A DNA stretch of 64,000 nucleotides from Methylobacterium sp. Its GTDB lineage: Bacteria; Pseudomonadota; Alphaproteobacteria; Rhizobiales; Beijerinckiaceae. Shown here one piece after another: positions 34,574 to 45,320 of this stretch. The notes beneath the pieces were generated by a model. The model did not search any database, was not told the DNA's origin, and was given only the letters and a program-made list of their open reading frames with translations. Within the stretch, counting starts at the first letter, position 1. Every line of letters begins with the position of its first letter. The position numbers were made by a program, and so were the translations under genes. The DNA lies in the NCBI GenBank assembly GCA_020252645.1, contig JADCCN010000003.1:210160-274159 (forward strand), given 5' to 3'.

Positions 34574-35342
34574 GATCGAGGGGCTGGGGCGAATCTTCCC
34601 GGGCGTGCGCGGCGGCAAGCCGGTGACAGCGCTTCAGCCGACCGATCTCGTGATCGGCAACAACGAGTTTGTGACAATCCTCGGCCCCTCGGGCTGCGGA
34701 AAATCCACGCTGTTGCGCATGGTCGCGGGGCTCGATCGGCCGACCTCCGGGCAGATCCTGCTCGATGGCCGCAAGGTCGAGGGGCCGGGCGCCGATCGCG
34801 GGATGGTCTTTCAGAGCTACACGCTGTTTCCGTGGCTCACAGTGTCGCAGAACATCGCCTTCGGCCTCAACGAGAAGGGCATGCCCGAGCGCGAGAGCCG
34901 CGCGATCGTCGCGAGCTACATCGAGAAAGTGGGCCTCAGGGGCTTCGAGAACCATTATCCGAAGCAGCTTTCCGGCGGCATGCAGCAGCGCACGGCGATT
35001 GCCCGCGCGCTCGCCAATGATCCCGGCGTGCTGCTGCTCGATGAACCTTTCGGCGCGCTCGACAACCAGACCCGCGCGCTGATGCAGGAATTGCTGCTCG
35101 GCATCTGGGAGCGCGAGCAGAAAACCGTGATCTTCGTGACGCATGATATCGAGGAGGCGATCTTCCTTGCAACGCGCTGCCTCGTGATGAGTGCGCGCCC
35201 AGGTCGCATCAAGGCCGATCTCCCGATCACCCTGCCGCATCCGCGCCATTACACGCTGAAAACCGCGCCGGAATTCTCCGCGCTGAAGGCCCGGCTGACC
35301 GAGGAAATCCGCAGCGAGGCGGTTCTGGCGGCCGCGCATTAG
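34560..35342 (+). CDS. ABC transporter ATP-binding protein (SsuB/TauB-like)
   Basis: ATPase of 260 residues from a GTG start. Walker A LGPSGCGKSTLLRMV, Q-loop VFQSYTLFPWL, signature LSGGMQQRTAIARAL, Walker B LLLDEPFGALD and H-loop FVTHDIEEAI are intact. It energises the permease at 33725. The GTG at 34560 begins the family-like SKLAIEGLGRIF; upstream in-frame TTG is less likely. The 3' end overlaps hutD, convergent, by four bases. Confidence 0.87.
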   Translation: MSKLAIEGLGRIFPGVRGGKPVTALQPTDLVIGNNEFVTILGPSGCGKSTLLRMVAGLDRPTSGQILLDGRKVEGPGADRGMVFQSYTLFPWLTVSQNIAFGLNEKGMPERESRAIVASYIEKVGLRGFENHYPKQLSGGMQQRTAIARALANDPGVLLLDEPFGALDNQTRALMQELLLGIWEREQKTVIFVTHDIEEAIFLATRCLVMSARPGRIKADLPITLPHPRHYTLKTAPEFSALKARLTEEIRSEAVLAAAH

Positions 35343-35947
35343 ACCGTGATCAACTCCACGAGCCAGACCGGCTCATCGCTGCGGAAAAGCGGCGCGGTCA
35401 GCACCAGCGCATCATTGTCGTAGATCGTGACATTCATGCCATCGGCGAGCGTGATCCGCGCCGCGCCGCTCGGGCAGACGAGCACGGCCTCGCCCTCGGC
35501 GGTGGCGTCCCCGCTCACCAGCCGCAGGCGGTGACGATACACCCCGCGCCGGGTCATCACGTTGAGATCGCGCACCGGCCCGGAGATCAAAGTGCAATCG
35601 GTCTCGACATCGCCGGGATAGGCGAAAGCTGGCGCATCGAGCCGCAGCTCTTCCACGCGCCCGTCGCCGAAAGCGAGTCGAAACCCCTCCCCCCGGAGGA
35701 TGGCGGTGGAGCGGTCGATGCCCGGAAAGAGCGAGAACGGGCCGTCGCTCGCGACCTCGGCAATCGAGATGCGCCAGGCAAAGGTTTCGAGGGAGGATTC
35801 TTCCGGAAAGCTCAGGACATCGAAGGTCACCCCGCCCCCGTTCTTCCAGGGGCGGGCCAGGCGATCCGTGGCCGCGAGCAGGCGGATCGGCCCATATTTC
35901 GATTCAACTGACTTGCCGCTTTGTTCTATTTCCTTGTTTTGTTGCAT
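35339..35947 (-). CDS. hutD: HutD-family protein
   Basis: Cupin-like protein of 202 residues. The HutD signature RPWKNGGGVTFDV is near residue 35, and SIAEVASDGPFSLFPGIDR and the C-terminal VWLVELITV are also family-like. HutD accompanies hut operons and has been proposed to limit or sense urocanate-linked flux; its biochemical role is not settled. It is the last gene of the hutIHGU operon, 41 bases after hutU. The ATG at 35947 lies at the edge of a dispersed repeat, and no better start is in frame. Confidence 0.85.
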   Translation of the reverse strand: MQQNKEIEQSGKSVESKYGPIRLLAATDRLARPWKNGGGVTFDVLSFPEESSLETFAWRISIAEVASDGPFSLFPGIDRSTAILRGEGFRLAFGDGRVEELRLDAPAFAYPGDVETDCTLISGPVRDLNVMTRRGVYRHRLRLVSGDATAEGEAVLVCPSGAARITLADGMNVTIYDNDALVLTAPLFRSDEPVWLVELITV

Positions 35948-35993
35948 GATCTTTCCAAAAACCGGTATCCACTTCTTGGGAAAATGCTCTAGA
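35935..35993. repeat. Dispersed palindromic intergenic repeat, copy 3 (half unit)
   Basis: A shorter copy of the same repeat, holding only the AAAAACCGGTATCCACTT...GGGAAAATGCTCTAGAG half. It lies between hutU and hutD. The hutU stop codon (TAG on the minus strand, 35989-35991) falls inside its CTCTAGAG end, just as copy 1 supplies the rppH stop. Confidence 0.8.
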
Positions 35994-37668
35994 GGATTCC
36001 CGGCAGGTTCAATTGATGCTCGCGGGCGCAATCAAGCGCGATTGGATAGCCCGCATCGGCATGGCGCATCACGCCGGTCGCCGGGTCGTTCCAGAGCACG
36101 CGCGCGATGCGGCGGGCGGCATCCTCGGTGCCGTCGCAGCAGATCACCATGCCCGAATGCTGCGAGAACCCCATGCCGACGCCGCCGCCATGGTGCAGCG
36201 ACACCCAGGTGGCGCCGCTCGCGCAGTTCAGCAGCGCATTCAGCAAAGGCCAATCCGACACCGCATCCGAACCGTCGCGCATGGCTTCCGTCTCGCGATT
36301 GGGGGAGGAAACCGAGCCGGAATCGAGATGATCGCGCCCGATCACGATCGGTGCCTTGAGTTCGCCCTTCGCAACCATCTCGTTGAAGGCGAGGCCGAGG
36401 CGATGCCGATCTCCGAGGCCCACCCAGCAGATGCGCGCGGGCAAGCCCTGGAACTTGATGCGCTTCTTCGCCATATCGAGCCAATTGTGGAGGTGCTTGT
36501 TGTCCGGCAGCAACTCCTTCACCTTCTCGTCCGTGCGGTAGATGTCCTCCGGGTCGCCGGAGAGCGCGCACCAGCGGAAGGGGCCAATCCCCTTGCAGAA
36601 AAGCGGGCGAATATAGGCCGGCACGAAGCCCGGAAAATCGAAGGCATCCGCCACGCCCTCTTCGAGCGCCATCTGGCGGATATTGTTGCCATAATCCACT
36701 GTTGGAACGCCCATCCTGTGAAAATCGAGCATGGCGCGGACATGCGCGGCCATGCTTTTCTTCGCAGCCGCCGTCACGCCCCTGGGGTCGCTCGCCTGCC
36801 TGGCTTCCCAATCCGCGAGCGTCCAGCCCTGCGGCAGGTAGCCGTGCACGGGATCATGCGCGGAGGTCTGGTCGGTCACGCAATCCGGACGGATGCCGCG
36901 CCTGACGAGTTCGGGGAAGAGATCCGCCGCATTGCCGAGGAGACCAACCGAGATCGCCTTCTTCTCGGCCGAGGCGCGGCGGATGATCTCCAGCGCCTCA
37001 TCCAGCGTGTCGGCCTTCACGTCGAGATAGCCGGTGCGCAGGCGGAATTCGATGGAGGACGGACGACATTCCACGGCGAGGCAGGAGGCCCCCGCCATCG
37101 TGGCCGCGAGGGGCTGCGCGCCGCCCATGCCGCCGAGGCCCGCCGTGAGGATCCAGCGGCCCGAGAGGTCGCCGCCATAATGCTGGCGGCCCATTTCCAC
37201 GAAGGTCTCGTAGGTGCCCTGAACGATGCCCTGCGTGCCGATATAGATCCATGAGCCGGCCGTCATCTGGCCATACATCATCAGGCCCTTCTTATCGAGC
37301 TCGTTGAAATGCTCCCAGGTCGCCCAGCGCGGCACGAGGTTCGAATTGGCGATGAGCACGCGCGGCGCGTCCGGCTGGGTGCGGAACACGCCCACCGGCT
37401 TGCCCGATTGCACGAGGAGCGTCTCATCCGCCTCGAGCTTCTTCAGCGCAGCGACGATCCTGTCGAAGCTGTCCCAGTCGCGCGCGGCGCGGCCGATGCC
37501 GCCATAGACCACGAGTTCGCCTGGCTTCTCGGCCACATCGGGGTCGAGGTTGTTCATCAGCATGCGCATGGGCGCTTCGGTGAGCCAGCTCTTGGCCGAG
37601 AGATCGAGACCGCGCGGCGCGCGGATCACGCGGGAATTGTCGAGACGGGAATGGTCGAGGCGATTCAT
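35989..37668 (-). CDS. hutU: Urocanate hydratase
   Basis: Urocanase of 559 residues, the full family length. It converts urocanate to imidazolone propionate using tightly bound NAD+. Conserved stretches: [39 protein letters not shown] (NAD loop), the Cys in [13 protein letters not shown] and [15 protein letters not shown]. The ATG at 37668 gives the usual length; upstream in-frame codons lie inside hutG. It follows hutG by four bases. Confidence 0.96.
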   Translation of the reverse strand: MNRLDHSRLDNSRVIRAPRGLDLSAKSWLTEAPMRMLMNNLDPDVAEKPGELVVYGGIGRAARDWDSFDRIVAALKKLEADETLLVQSGKPVGVFRTQPDAPRVLIANSNLVPRWATWEHFNELDKKGLMMYGQMTAGSWIYIGTQGIVQGTYETFVEMGRQHYGGDLSGRWILTAGLGGMGGAQPLAATMAGASCLAVECRPSSIEFRLRTGYLDVKADTLDEALEIIRRASAEKKAISVGLLGNAADLFPELVRRGIRPDCVTDQTSAHDPVHGYLPQGWTLADWEARQASDPRGVTAAAKKSMAAHVRAMLDFHRMGVPTVDYGNNIRQMALEEGVADAFDFPGFVPAYIRPLFCKGIGPFRWCALSGDPEDIYRTDEKVKELLPDNKHLHNWLDMAKKRIKFQGLPARICWVGLGDRHRLGLAFNEMVAKGELKAPIVIGRDHLDSGSVSSPNRETEAMRDGSDAVSDWPLLNALLNCASGATWVSLHHGGGVGMGFSQHSGMVICCDGTEDAARRIARVLWNDPATGVMRHADAGYPIALDCAREHQLNLPGIL

Positions 37669-37672
37669 GGGA

Positions 37673-38503
37673 TCAGGCCCCTTTCGCGAAGGCAAGGCAG
37701 GCTTGGAGAACGGATTGAAGCGTCGCGCGGATCGGCGCGGCATAGGCGGGATCATAGGCACCGGGCCAGTTGGCCTCGCTCACATCGGGCATGGGCTCGC
37801 GCATGTAGCCGCGGCAGGCGAGTTCCATCTGCACGGCATGGATGCCGGTTTCGGGCTTGCCGTAATTGCGCGTGATGTAACCACCCTTGAACCGCCCGTT
37901 GGTGACGCGGCTCCTGCCGCTTTGATCGCAGAGCTTTTCGATCTCGGCCGCAAGGCGCGCATCGCAGGCCGCACCGGAATGCGTGCCGATGTTGAATTGC
38001 GGCAATTCGCCCTCGAAAAGCCGGGGAATGACCGAGCGGATCGAGTGGCAATCATAGAGCACGACGCGGGTATTCCGGCCGCGCAGGCGCTGCAATTCGC
38101 CCGCGAGCGCCGCGTGATAGGGGTCGAAGGCGAGCTTGCGCCGCAGCGCGATCTCCGCCGCATCCGGCACCTGCCCCGGCTGGTAAAGCGGCTCGCCGTC
38201 GAAAGTGGTGGAGGGGCAGAGTTCCGTCGTCGCCTGCCCGGGATAGAGCGAGACACCGGAGGGGTCGCGATTGACGTCGACAAGCGTGCGCGAAAGGGAA
38301 GTATGGATGATCGTGGCGTCGAGCTTCGCCGCGAAGGCGTAGAGATCATCGATCCACCAGTCGCAATCCTTCCGCGCGAGCCAGGGCGAGACGACGCGGG
38401 CCGCGAGTTCCGGCGGGAGATCGTGCCCGGTATGCGGGAGGCTGATGACAAGCGGCGCGTTTCCCTGTCGCACCGTCAGCCACTTATCCGGCAGCGTGAA
38501 CAT
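37673..38503 (-). CDS. hutG: N-formylglutamate deformylase
   Basis: N-formylglutamate amidohydrolase of 276 residues, last enzyme of the HutF/HutG route, releasing formate and glutamate. Typical stretches: [36 protein letters not shown] (metal ligands) and the C-terminal MELACRGYM. It is clearly the amidohydrolase, not the arginase-like HutG of other bacteria. It is three bases downstream of hutH and four upstream of hutU. Confidence 0.92.
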   Translation of the reverse strand: MFTLPDKWLTVRQGNAPLVISLPHTGHDLPPELAARVVSPWLARKDCDWWIDDLYAFAAKLDATIIHTSLSRTLVDVNRDPSGVSLYPGQATTELCPSTTFDGEPLYQPGQVPDAAEIALRRKLAFDPYHAALAGELQRLRGRNTRVVLYDCHSIRSVIPRLFEGELPQFNIGTHSGAACDARLAAEIEKLCDQSGRSRVTNGRFKGGYITRNYGKPETGIHAVQMELACRGYMREPMPDVSEANWPGAYDPAYAAPIRATLQSVLQACLAFAKGA

Positions 38504-38506
38504 CGC

Positions 38507-40033
38507 TCAGCCCTCGAGTGCGGGCAGCGGGAGGGAGGCGGCCTTCACAAGGGCACCCGAGCGCACGAGATCGAGCGCCGCCTCGATATCCGGGTGGAAA
38601 TGGCGGTCTTCCTGAAGCGCGGGCACGCGCGCACGCAACGCGCCCTTCGCCGCTTCCAGAGCCGGGCTGGAAGCCAGGGGAGCATGGAAATCGATCGCCT
38701 GACAGGCCGCGAGCGCCTCGATCGCCAACACGCCGCGCGCATTCTCGACCATCGGCAGCAGGCGCCGCGCGCCATGCGCCGCCATCGAGACGTGATCCTC
38801 CTGATTGGCGGAGGTGGGGATGGAATCGACACTCGCCGGATAGGCGCGCTGCTTGTTCTCGGAGACGAGCGCCGCGGCCGTGACTTGCGGGATCATGAAG
38901 CCGGAATTGAGCCCCGGCTTCGGCGTGAGGAAGGCCGGCAGGCCCGACAAGGCCGGGTCCACCAGCATCGCCACGCGGCGTTCGGCGAGCGAGCCGATCT
39001 CGCAGATCGCCAGCGCGATCATGTCGGCGGCGAAAGCCACGGGCTCGGCATGGAAATTCCCGCCCGAGAGGGCTTCGTCCGTCTCGGCGAAGATCAGCGG
39101 GTTATCCGAAACGCCTTTGGCTTCGGTGGAAAGCGTCGCCGCGGCCTGCCGCAGAACATCGAGCGCGGCACCCATCACCTGCGGCTGGCAGCGCAGGCAA
39201 TAGGGGTCCTGCACGCGATCATCGCCCGTGAGATGCGAGGCGCGGATCGCCGAACCCGCCATCAGACGACGCAGGGCATCGGCTGTGTCGATCTGCCCGC
39301 GATGGCCGCGCAGCGCATGGATGCGCGGATCGAAGGGGGTATCCGAGCCGCGCGCGGCATCGGTGGAGAGCGCGCCGGTCACCAGAGCGGCATGCAGCAG
39401 GGCTTCCGCCTCGAACAGACCCGCAAGCGCATAGGCCGTGGAGAATTGCGTGCCGTTGAGCAGCGCGAGTCCTTCCTTCGCGCCGAGTTCCAGCGGGGCG
39501 AGGCCCGCCTCGGCGAGCGCCTGCATCGCTGGCTTGCGCCCCTTGGGAGTATCGATCTCGCCCACGCCGATCATCGCGGCGGTCATGTGCGAGAGCGGCG
39601 CGAGATCGCCCGAGGCCCCCACGGAGCCCTGCGCCGGCACCACGGGGATGAGATCGAGTTCCAGCAGGGTTGCGAGCCGGTCCAGCGTTTCGAGGCGGAT
39701 GCCGGAGGCACCCTGCGCAAGGCTCGCGAGCTTCAGCGCCATCATGAGCCGCGCGACCGGCTTCGGCATCGCTTCGCCCAGCCCCGCCGCATGGCTCAGC
39801 ACGATATTGCGCTGGAGGGCGGCGAGATCATGGTCGCCAATCCGCACGCTCGCGAGCTTCCCGAAGCCGGTATTGATGCCGTAGACCGGCTCGCCCTTCG
39901 CGAGAATCCGCGCGATGGAGGCCGCGCTGCGCTCCACCTTCTCGCGGCAGGCGGGATCGAGCCGGAAGGCCGCGCCGCGATAGATCGCCCGCCAATCCGC
40001 CAGTGGAACCGCGCCGGGATGGATCGTCAGCAT
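38507..40033 (-). CDS. hutH: Histidine ammonia-lyase
   Basis: Histidase of 508 residues that deaminates histidine to urocanate. The MIO cofactor forms from the Ala-Ser-Gly of [15 protein letters not shown] near residue 140. Other conserved parts are [11 protein letters not shown], the LLNGTQ segment, [14 protein letters not shown] and [14 protein letters not shown]. The ATG at 40033 overlaps the hutI end by seven bases, indicating translational coupling. Confidence 0.96.
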   Translation of the reverse strand: MLTIHPGAVPLADWRAIYRGAAFRLDPACREKVERSAASIARILAKGEPVYGINTGFGKLASVRIGDHDLAALQRNIVLSHAAGLGEAMPKPVARLMMALKLASLAQGASGIRLETLDRLATLLELDLIPVVPAQGSVGASGDLAPLSHMTAAMIGVGEIDTPKGRKPAMQALAEAGLAPLELGAKEGLALLNGTQFSTAYALAGLFEAEALLHAALVTGALSTDAARGSDTPFDPRIHALRGHRGQIDTADALRRLMAGSAIRASHLTGDDRVQDPYCLRCQPQVMGAALDVLRQAAATLSTEAKGVSDNPLIFAETDEALSGGNFHAEPVAFAADMIALAICEIGSLAERRVAMLVDPALSGLPAFLTPKPGLNSGFMIPQVTAAALVSENKQRAYPASVDSIPTSANQEDHVSMAAHGARRLLPMVENARGVLAIEALAACQAIDFHAPLASSPALEAAKGALRARVPALQEDRHFHPDIEAALDLVRSGALVKAASLPLPALEG

Positions 40034-41235
40034 CGTTTTCCCCTCCAGATGCGCTGATGGAGCGGGTTGAACCCCATGCGATAAACCAGTTCCGCCGGGC
40101 TCTCGACCGACCAGATCGCAAGATCGGCCCATTTCCCGGTCTCCAGCGTCCCGACCTCACCGAGTTTCCCCAGCGCGCGCGCCGCCTCGCGCGTGAAACC
40201 CGCGAGGCATTCGCTGACCGTCATGCGGAAAAGCGTCGCCGCCATGTTCATGGTCAGCAGCGGCGAGGTGAGCGGCGAGGAACCGGGATTGCAATCGGTC
40301 GCGAGCGCCATGCGCGTCCCCGCCGCGCGGAAGGCCGAGATGGGCGGCAATTGCTTCTCGCGCAGGAAATAGAACGCGCCGGGCAGCAGCACGGCAACCG
40401 TTCCGGCACGGGCCATCGCGGCCGCACCCTCGGCATCGGTATGTTCCAGGTGATCGGCGGAAAGCGCGCCATGCCTTGCCGCGAGCGCCGCGCCATGGCG
40501 GTTCGAGAGCTGGTCGGCATGGAGCTTGACCGCGAGGCCCATGCGGCGCGCGGCGGTGAAGAGGCGATCCACCTCCTCGGGCGAGAAGGCGATGCCCTCG
40601 CAGAAGGCATCGACCGCATCCGCGAGGTTTTCCGCGGCCAGCGCCGGCAGTTGCTCGGCGATGACGTGATCGATGTAATCGCCGGAGCGGCCCGCGAATT
40701 CCGGCGGGATGGCATGCGCGCCAAGCGCCGTCGTCAACACCGAAACAGGCCGCAGCGTGCCGAGGCGGCGCGCCGCGCGCAGGGTTTTCACCTCATCCGC
40801 GACCGTCAGGCCATAGCCTGACTTGATCTCGACCGTGGTTCCACCCTCGTTCATGAGGGCATCGAGGCGAGGAAGCGCAGAGGCGATGAGCGCGTCCTCG
40901 CTCGCGGCGCGCGTGGCGCGCACCGTGGAGAGGATGCCGCCGCCTGCGCGGGCGATCTCCTCGTAGCTCGCGCCATCGAGCCGCATCTCGAACTCGCGGG
41001 CGCGATTTCCCCCGAAGACGAGATGGGTGTGGCAATCGACGAGGCCGGGCGTGACAACGCGGCCTTCGCAATCCATGATTTCCGCATCGCCGAGGCCGGT
41101 CGGCAGGTCGTTTTCCGCCCCGGCAAAGACGATCCGCCCGCCGGCCACGACGACCGCGCCGCCTTCGATGATCCCCATGCCCTCCCCGGCCATGGTCACC
41201 AGGCGGGCGTTGCGAAGCACAGGATCCGCTGTCAC
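40027..41235 (-). CDS. hutI: Imidazolonepropionase
   Basis: Amidohydrolase of 402 residues that hydrolyses imidazolone propionate to formiminoglutamate. The metal-binding HxH is in [11 protein letters not shown], and [19 protein letters not shown] and [10 protein letters not shown] are conserved. The start is probably GTG at 41235. It is first in the minus-strand hutIHGUD operon, divergent from hutFC, and a HutC-like operator lies 15-24 bases from its start. Confidence 0.94.
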   Translation of the reverse strand: MTADPVLRNARLVTMAGEGMGIIEGGAVVVAGGRIVFAGAENDLPTGLGDAEIMDCEGRVVTPGLVDCHTHLVFGGNRAREFEMRLDGASYEEIARAGGGILSTVRATRAASEDALIASALPRLDALMNEGGTTVEIKSGYGLTVADEVKTLRAARRLGTLRPVSVLTTALGAHAIPPEFAGRSGDYIDHVIAEQLPALAAENLADAVDAFCEGIAFSPEEVDRLFTAARRMGLAVKLHADQLSNRHGAALAARHGALSADHLEHTDAEGAAAMARAGTVAVLLPGAFYFLREKQLPPISAFRAAGTRMALATDCNPGSSPLTSPLLTMNMAATLFRMTVSECLAGFTREAARALGKLGEVGTLETGKWADLAIWSVESPAELVYRMGFNPLHQRIWRGKRC

Positions 41236-41249
41236 GACATCACCTCTTT

Positions 41250-41259
41250 TGTCTATACA
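41250..41259. promoter_or_regulatory. Candidate HutC operator in the hutI-hutF divergent region
   Basis: TGTCTATACA fits the GT-N4-AC core of operators used by GntR/HutC repressors and lies in the 79-base region between hutI and hutF. With hutC being the second gene of the hutFC unit, this would give autoregulated, urocanate-inducible control of both arms. Confidence 0.55.
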
Positions 41260-41314
41260 TAATGAGGCGCTCGCGCTAAAGTCCAGCGGAAATTGAGAGG
41301 CGGAGAGTGACCCG

Positions 41315-42667
41315 ATGCCGGTGCTCCATTTCGATCAGGCGCTGCTGCCCGCGGGCTGGGGGCGCGGGGTGGCCATTCATCACGAGGCAGGCCTCATCAC
41401 GCGGGTCGAGACCGGCGTCAAGGCCGCCTCAACCGATGGGGAGATCGCCCTGCCCGGCCTTGCAAGCCTGCATTCGCACAGCTTCCAGCGCGGCATGGCG
41501 GGGCTCGCGGAGCGGCGCGGCCAATCGGATGACAGCTTCTGGACCTGGCGCGAGGTGATGTATCGCTTCCTCGGCGCCATCACGGCCGAGGATGTCGAGG
41601 CGATCGCCGGCTTTGCTTTCATGGAGATGCTGGAGCGCGGATTCACGGCTGTCGGCGAGTTTCACTACCTGCATCACCAGCCGGATGGGACACCTTACGA
41701 AAACCCGGCAGAACATGCCGAGCGCATTGCTGCCGCCGCCTCGGAGACGGGCATCATGCTCACGCTGCTGCCTGTCTTCTATGCCCATGGCGGCTTTGGC
41801 GGGCAGGCCCCGAATGCGGGCCAGCGGCGCTTTATCTCGGACCTCAAGGGTTTCGCGCGCCTCATGGAGGCGAGCGGGCGGGCGATTTCCGGCCTGCCGC
41901 AGGCCGTGCTCGGCTTCGCGCCCCATTCCCTGCGCGCCGCGACGCCGGAGGAACTCGACGCCCTGGTCGCTGCCTTTCCAACCGGGCCGGCGCATATCCA
42001 TGTCGCCGAGCAGATGAAGGAAGTGCAGGATTGCCTCGCCTGGAGCGGCCGGCGCCCGGTGGAATGGCTTCTCGCCAACCAGCCCGTGGATGAGCGCTGG
42101 TGCCTGATCCATGCGACCCACCTTGCGGAGCAGGAGACGCAGGCCCTCGCGCGATCCGGCGCGGTGGCGGGGCTCTGCCCGATCACCGAGGCCAATCTGG
42201 GCGATGGCACCTTTCCCGGCATGGATTTCCTCATGGCGGGAGGACGCTTCGGCGTCGGCACGGATTCGAATGTCGAGATCAGCGCGGCCGGCGAGCTGCG
42301 CATGCTGGAATACAGCCAGCGTCTTGCGCGCCGGGTGCGCAATGCGATGAGCCTGCCGGGGCTTTCCACGGGCCGCCTCCTGCATGATCGCGCTCTCGCG
42401 GGGGGTGCCCAGGCACTCGGGCGGCCGATGGGCATCACGCCCGGAGCGCGGGCCGACTTCGTGACGCTCGACCCGGAGGCCCCCGATCTCGCTGGCCGCG
42501 AGGGCGATTATGTGCTCGATTCCTACATTTTCGCGGGCGGCCATGCCCTGATCGACCGCGTTTATGCGGCAGGAAAACCGGTTGTGGACAAGGGCCGGCA
42601 TCACAGGCATGAGGCTGTCGCCGCGGCCTATCGGAAGGTCGTCCACCGTCTGGCCAGCACGATCTGA
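41315..42667 (+). CDS. hutF: Formimidoylglutamate deiminase
   Basis: Amidohydrolase of 450 residues that deaminates N-formimino-glutamate to N-formylglutamate, the substrate of HutG. Metal ligands: HSHSFQRGM near residue 54, [16 protein letters not shown] and the [15 protein letters not shown]sp. GGAGAGTGACCCG precedes the ATG. Its presence together with the HutG amidohydrolase defines the five-enzyme histidine pathway. hutC follows by 22 bases. Confidence 0.94.
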   Translation: MPVLHFDQALLPAGWGRGVAIHHEAGLITRVETGVKAASTDGEIALPGLASLHSHSFQRGMAGLAERRGQSDDSFWTWREVMYRFLGAITAEDVEAIAGFAFMEMLERGFTAVGEFHYLHHQPDGTPYENPAEHAERIAAAASETGIMLTLLPVFYAHGGFGGQAPNAGQRRFISDLKGFARLMEASGRAISGLPQAVLGFAPHSLRAATPEELDALVAAFPTGPAHIHVAEQMKEVQDCLAWSGRRPVEWLLANQPVDERWCLIHATHLAEQETQALARSGAVAGLCPITEANLGDGTFPGMDFLMAGGRFGVGTDSNVEISAAGELRMLEYSQRLARRVRNAMSLPGLSTGRLLHDRALAGGAQALGRPMGITPGARADFVTLDPEAPDLAGREGDYVLDSYIFAGGHALIDRVYAAGKPVVDKGRHHRHEAVAAAYRKVVHRLASTI

Positions 42668-42689
42668 CGCGCATCATCGGAACGGACCA

Positions 42690-43436
42690 TTGGACGACAT
42701 CGCCCTCCCCCGCTACCTGGAGATCCGGCGCGATATCCAGAATCGCATCGCCTCGGGCGAGTTGCGGCCGGGCGATGCCATCCCCTCCGAGCATGAACTC
42801 AAGGAACTCTATGGCTGCTCGCGCATGACCGTGAGCAAGGCGCTGTCGGCGCTGGCGAACGAGGGGCTGATCCAGCGGCGCCGGCGCGCGGGTTCGCAGG
42901 TGGCGATGCCGCGCACGGCACAGACCGTGCTGAAGATCCACGATCTCAAGGCGGAGATCGCTGCCTCCGGTCGCGCCTATCGCTGCGAGATCCTCTCCCG
43001 GGCAAAGCGCGCTCCCGATGCCGCGGAGATCGCGCGGCTGGGCGAAACGGTGGCGGAAATCCTCACGCTCCGGCTCGTGCATTACGCCGATGACCTTCCT
43101 TGCGCGGTCGAGAACCGGCTGATGAACCTCGCGATCGTGCCGGATGCGGCGAGCGCCGATTTCTCCGAGACCCCGCCCGGCACCTGGCTCCTCAACGAAG
43201 TGCCCTGGACCGATGCGGAGCATATCATCCGGGCGGATATCGCCTCGCCCTCGCTGGCCCGGCGCCTCGCGATGCCCAGGGGTTCCGCCTGCCTCGTCAT
43301 CGACCGGCGCACATGGCAGGGCGGCGTGATCGTCACCGCCGTGACGCTGCATTATCCGGCGGCGCGCCATCAGATCGTCTCGCACTTTTCCCCGGGGGCC
43401 GGTTTCGGGGCGTCGGTCACCCGGATTGGCGGGTGA
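42690..43436 (+). CDS. hutC: Histidine utilisation repressor (GntR/UTRA)
   Basis: Repressor of 248 residues, normally released by urocanate. The winged helix is YLEIRRDIQNRIASGELRPG to CSRMTVSKALSALANEGLI; a UTRA effector domain follows to the end. The start is taken as TTG at 42690, since the open frame upstream overlaps hutF and is not family-like; GGAACGGACCA lies just before it. It is cotranscribed with hutF. Confidence 0.9.
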   Translation: MDDIALPRYLEIRRDIQNRIASGELRPGDAIPSEHELKELYGCSRMTVSKALSALANEGLIQRRRRAGSQVAMPRTAQTVLKIHDLKAEIAASGRAYRCEILSRAKRAPDAAEIARLGETVAEILTLRLVHYADDLPCAVENRLMNLAIVPDAASADFSETPPGTWLLNEVPWTDAEHIIRADIASPSLARRLAMPRGSACLVIDRRTWQGGVIVTAVTLHYPAARHQIVSHFSPGAGFGASVTRIGG

Positions 43437-43487
43437 TGCCAAGGGTGTTATGCCGATGCGTCGGATGTTCAGTGACGGAGTGGGGGC

Positions 43488-44216
43488 GTGGCGACGAAAG
43501 AGCGGGACAAGGCCGGGAAGAAAGGTCCGGTCCATGTCATGGCCTATGGCGTGCACGTCTTCACGGCGCTGGGCGCGGCGCTTGGTTTTCTGGCGCTGGA
43601 AGCCGCGATTTCCGGGCATATCGTGGCGTGTTTCGGCTGGCTGGCCGTGGCTCTGATCGTCGATGCCGCGGATGGCCCGATGGCGCGGCGGCTGAACGTG
43701 ATCGAGACCGCCTCGCGCTATGATGGCGCGGTGCTCGATCTCGTGGTGGATTTCATCACTTACGTCTTCGTGCCGGCGGCGATCCTGCTGCGCCCGGAAA
43801 TCATGCCGCAGCCCTATGGCCTCGTGATGGGCCTGATCATCACCATTGGCTCGGCGCTCTATTTCGCCGACACCAAGATGAAAACGCATGATTGGTGGTT
43901 CCTTGGCTTTCCGGCCGTCTGGAACGTGGTGGTTTTCTATATCGTCGTATTCCTGCCGCCTTTCTGGCTGGCGCTGTCGATCGTCATGGCGCTGGCCGCG
44001 ATGATGTTCCTGCCGGTGGTGTTCGTGCACCCCGTGCGCGTGAAGCGCTGGCGCCCCATGACCATGGCCATGCTGGCGATCTGGAGCGTGGCGGCGGTGT
44101 GGTCGATCATCGTGGATCGCCTTGCTCCCGGCCTTGTCATCAAGGCCCTGCTGCTGGCGGGTGGCATCTATTTCCTGGGGCTCGGCTTCCTGCGTGATCT
44201 GCCCGAGAAGGAATGA
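43488..44216 (+). CDS. pcs: Phosphatidylcholine synthase
   Basis: Membrane protein of 242 residues, about eight helices, that joins choline directly to CDP-diacylglycerol, an enzyme known mainly from alphaproteobacteria and other host-associated bacteria. The CDP-alcohol phosphotransferase motif is DG-x2-AR-x9-G-x3-D-x3-D, seen from DADGPMAR through GAVLDLVVD (the sequence has DAADGPMARR). Translation probably starts at GTG 43488. It converges on the TPP-riboswitch gene, with only three bases between the stops. Confidence 0.9.
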   Translation: MATKERDKAGKKGPVHVMAYGVHVFTALGAALGFLALEAAISGHIVACFGWLAVALIVDAADGPMARRLNVIETASRYDGAVLDLVVDFITYVFVPAAILLRPEIMPQPYGLVMGLIITIGSALYFADTKMKTHDWWFLGFPAVWNVVVFYIVVFLPPFWLALSIVMALAAMMFLPVVFVHPVRVKRWRPMTMAMLAIWSVAAVWSIIVDRLAPGLVIKALLLAGGIYFLGLGFLRDLPEKE

Positions 44217-44219
44217 GCC

Positions 44220-45242
44220 TCAGCGCTTCGCGAAGCGCTTCTGCCACTCCGCGAGAATGCGGTCACGGTTTTCCATCGCCCAGACGAAATCGTTTCGGAT
44301 CATCGAAGCCGCGACCCCGGCCGGATAATTCTTCGGCGGCGGGGCAACGCCCTCGATGGCCGTGAGTGGCACCCACCTGGCGTAGAGTTCGTTGGCCTTC
44401 CGGCTCGCGGCGAAATCCATCAGCGCCCTGGCGGCTTCGAGGTTCTTCGTGCCCTTGAGGATGGCGGCGGTATCCATGTCCCAGCCTCCGCCCTCCTTCA
44501 TCACGAGGATGTCGATGGGCGCGCCCTTGTCCTTCTCCATCATGCCCGCGAGCTCATAGGAGATGCCGATGGGGTATTCGCCGGTCGCGGCATGGCGGCA
44601 GGGCCGCGTGCCCGAGGGCTCGTAGACCGCGATGTTCCTGTGCAGCCCCTCCATGAATTCCCACGCCTTCGCCTCGCCGAAGAGCTGCAGGAAGGCCGAG
44701 ACATGGAAATAGCCCGTGCCCGAGGCCGCGGGATCGGAAAAGACGATCTTGCCCTTGTAGACCGGGTTCAGCAGGTCGAACCAGCTTTCCGGGCGCGGCA
44801 GGTTCTGCTTCTGGGCTTCAATCGTGTTGAAGCAGATCGCGGCGACCCAGGCTTCCATGCCGATCCAGTGCGGCACGGCCTCGCTGTCGCGGAAATTCGG
44901 GCGCAAGGCCGAAAGGTTCTTCGGCGCATAGGGTTCGAGAATGCCGCGCCGCTTGAAATCGAGCATCGAGGTGACGGCGAGACCCCAGATGACATCGCCG
45001 CGCGCCTGCTCGGCTTCCGCGATGATGCGCGCGGTCAGCGTGCCGGTGGATTCCCGCCGCCAGACGATCTCGACTTTCGGATTCTCGGCCTCGAAGGCGC
45101 TCTTGAACTCCGCGAGGCTCTCGGGGAGCAGGGTTGTATAGACCTGGAGCTGCGTCCTCGGCGCCTGCGCGAGGGCCGGCAGGGCCAGCAGGCCCGCGAG
45201 GGCACCGGCGATGAGGCGGCGTGAGACGGGTTGCGACAGCAT
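44220..45242 (-). CDS. Orphan ABC substrate-binding protein under TPP riboswitch control
   Basis: Periplasmic protein of 340 residues with a signal peptide (SRRLIAGALAGLLALPALAQ). It is a clear paralogue of the AEP-type binding protein at 26046-27077: both share YTxL near the start, SGTGY followed by VxAxLQ, KEGxGWDM, KGT(R/K)NL and (M/R)ENRxRILAEW. No permease or ATPase gene adjoins it. A TPP riboswitch precedes it, so its expression should fall when thiamine is plentiful; the natural reading is a thiamine, thiamine-phosphate or precursor binder (ThiB belongs to the same binding-protein cluster). The ATG at 45242 has GGAGATCCGCC upstream; the longer open frame runs into the riboswitch. Confidence 0.8.
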   Translation of the reverse strand: MLSQPVSRRLIAGALAGLLALPALAQAPRTQLQVYTTLLPESLAEFKSAFEAENPKVEIVWRRESTGTLTARIIAEAEQARGDVIWGLAVTSMLDFKRRGILEPYAPKNLSALRPNFRDSEAVPHWIGMEAWVAAICFNTIEAQKQNLPRPESWFDLLNPVYKGKIVFSDPAASGTGYFHVSAFLQLFGEAKAWEFMEGLHRNIAVYEPSGTRPCRHAATGEYPIGISYELAGMMEKDKGAPIDILVMKEGGGWDMDTAAILKGTKNLEAARALMDFAASRKANELYARWVPLTAIEGVAPPPKNYPAGVAASMIRNDFVWAMENRDRILAEWQKRFAKR

Positions 45243-45320
45243 GGCGGATCTCCGTTCATGGCAGAGACCCGGATTCCAGGGCTTGAGAGTGCGACGACCC
45301 GGACGGGGCCAAACGCGCCA

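Noticed and set aside
37550..40057. Open frame of 835 codons on the plus strand
   Set aside because: Antisense to hutU, hutG and hutH.
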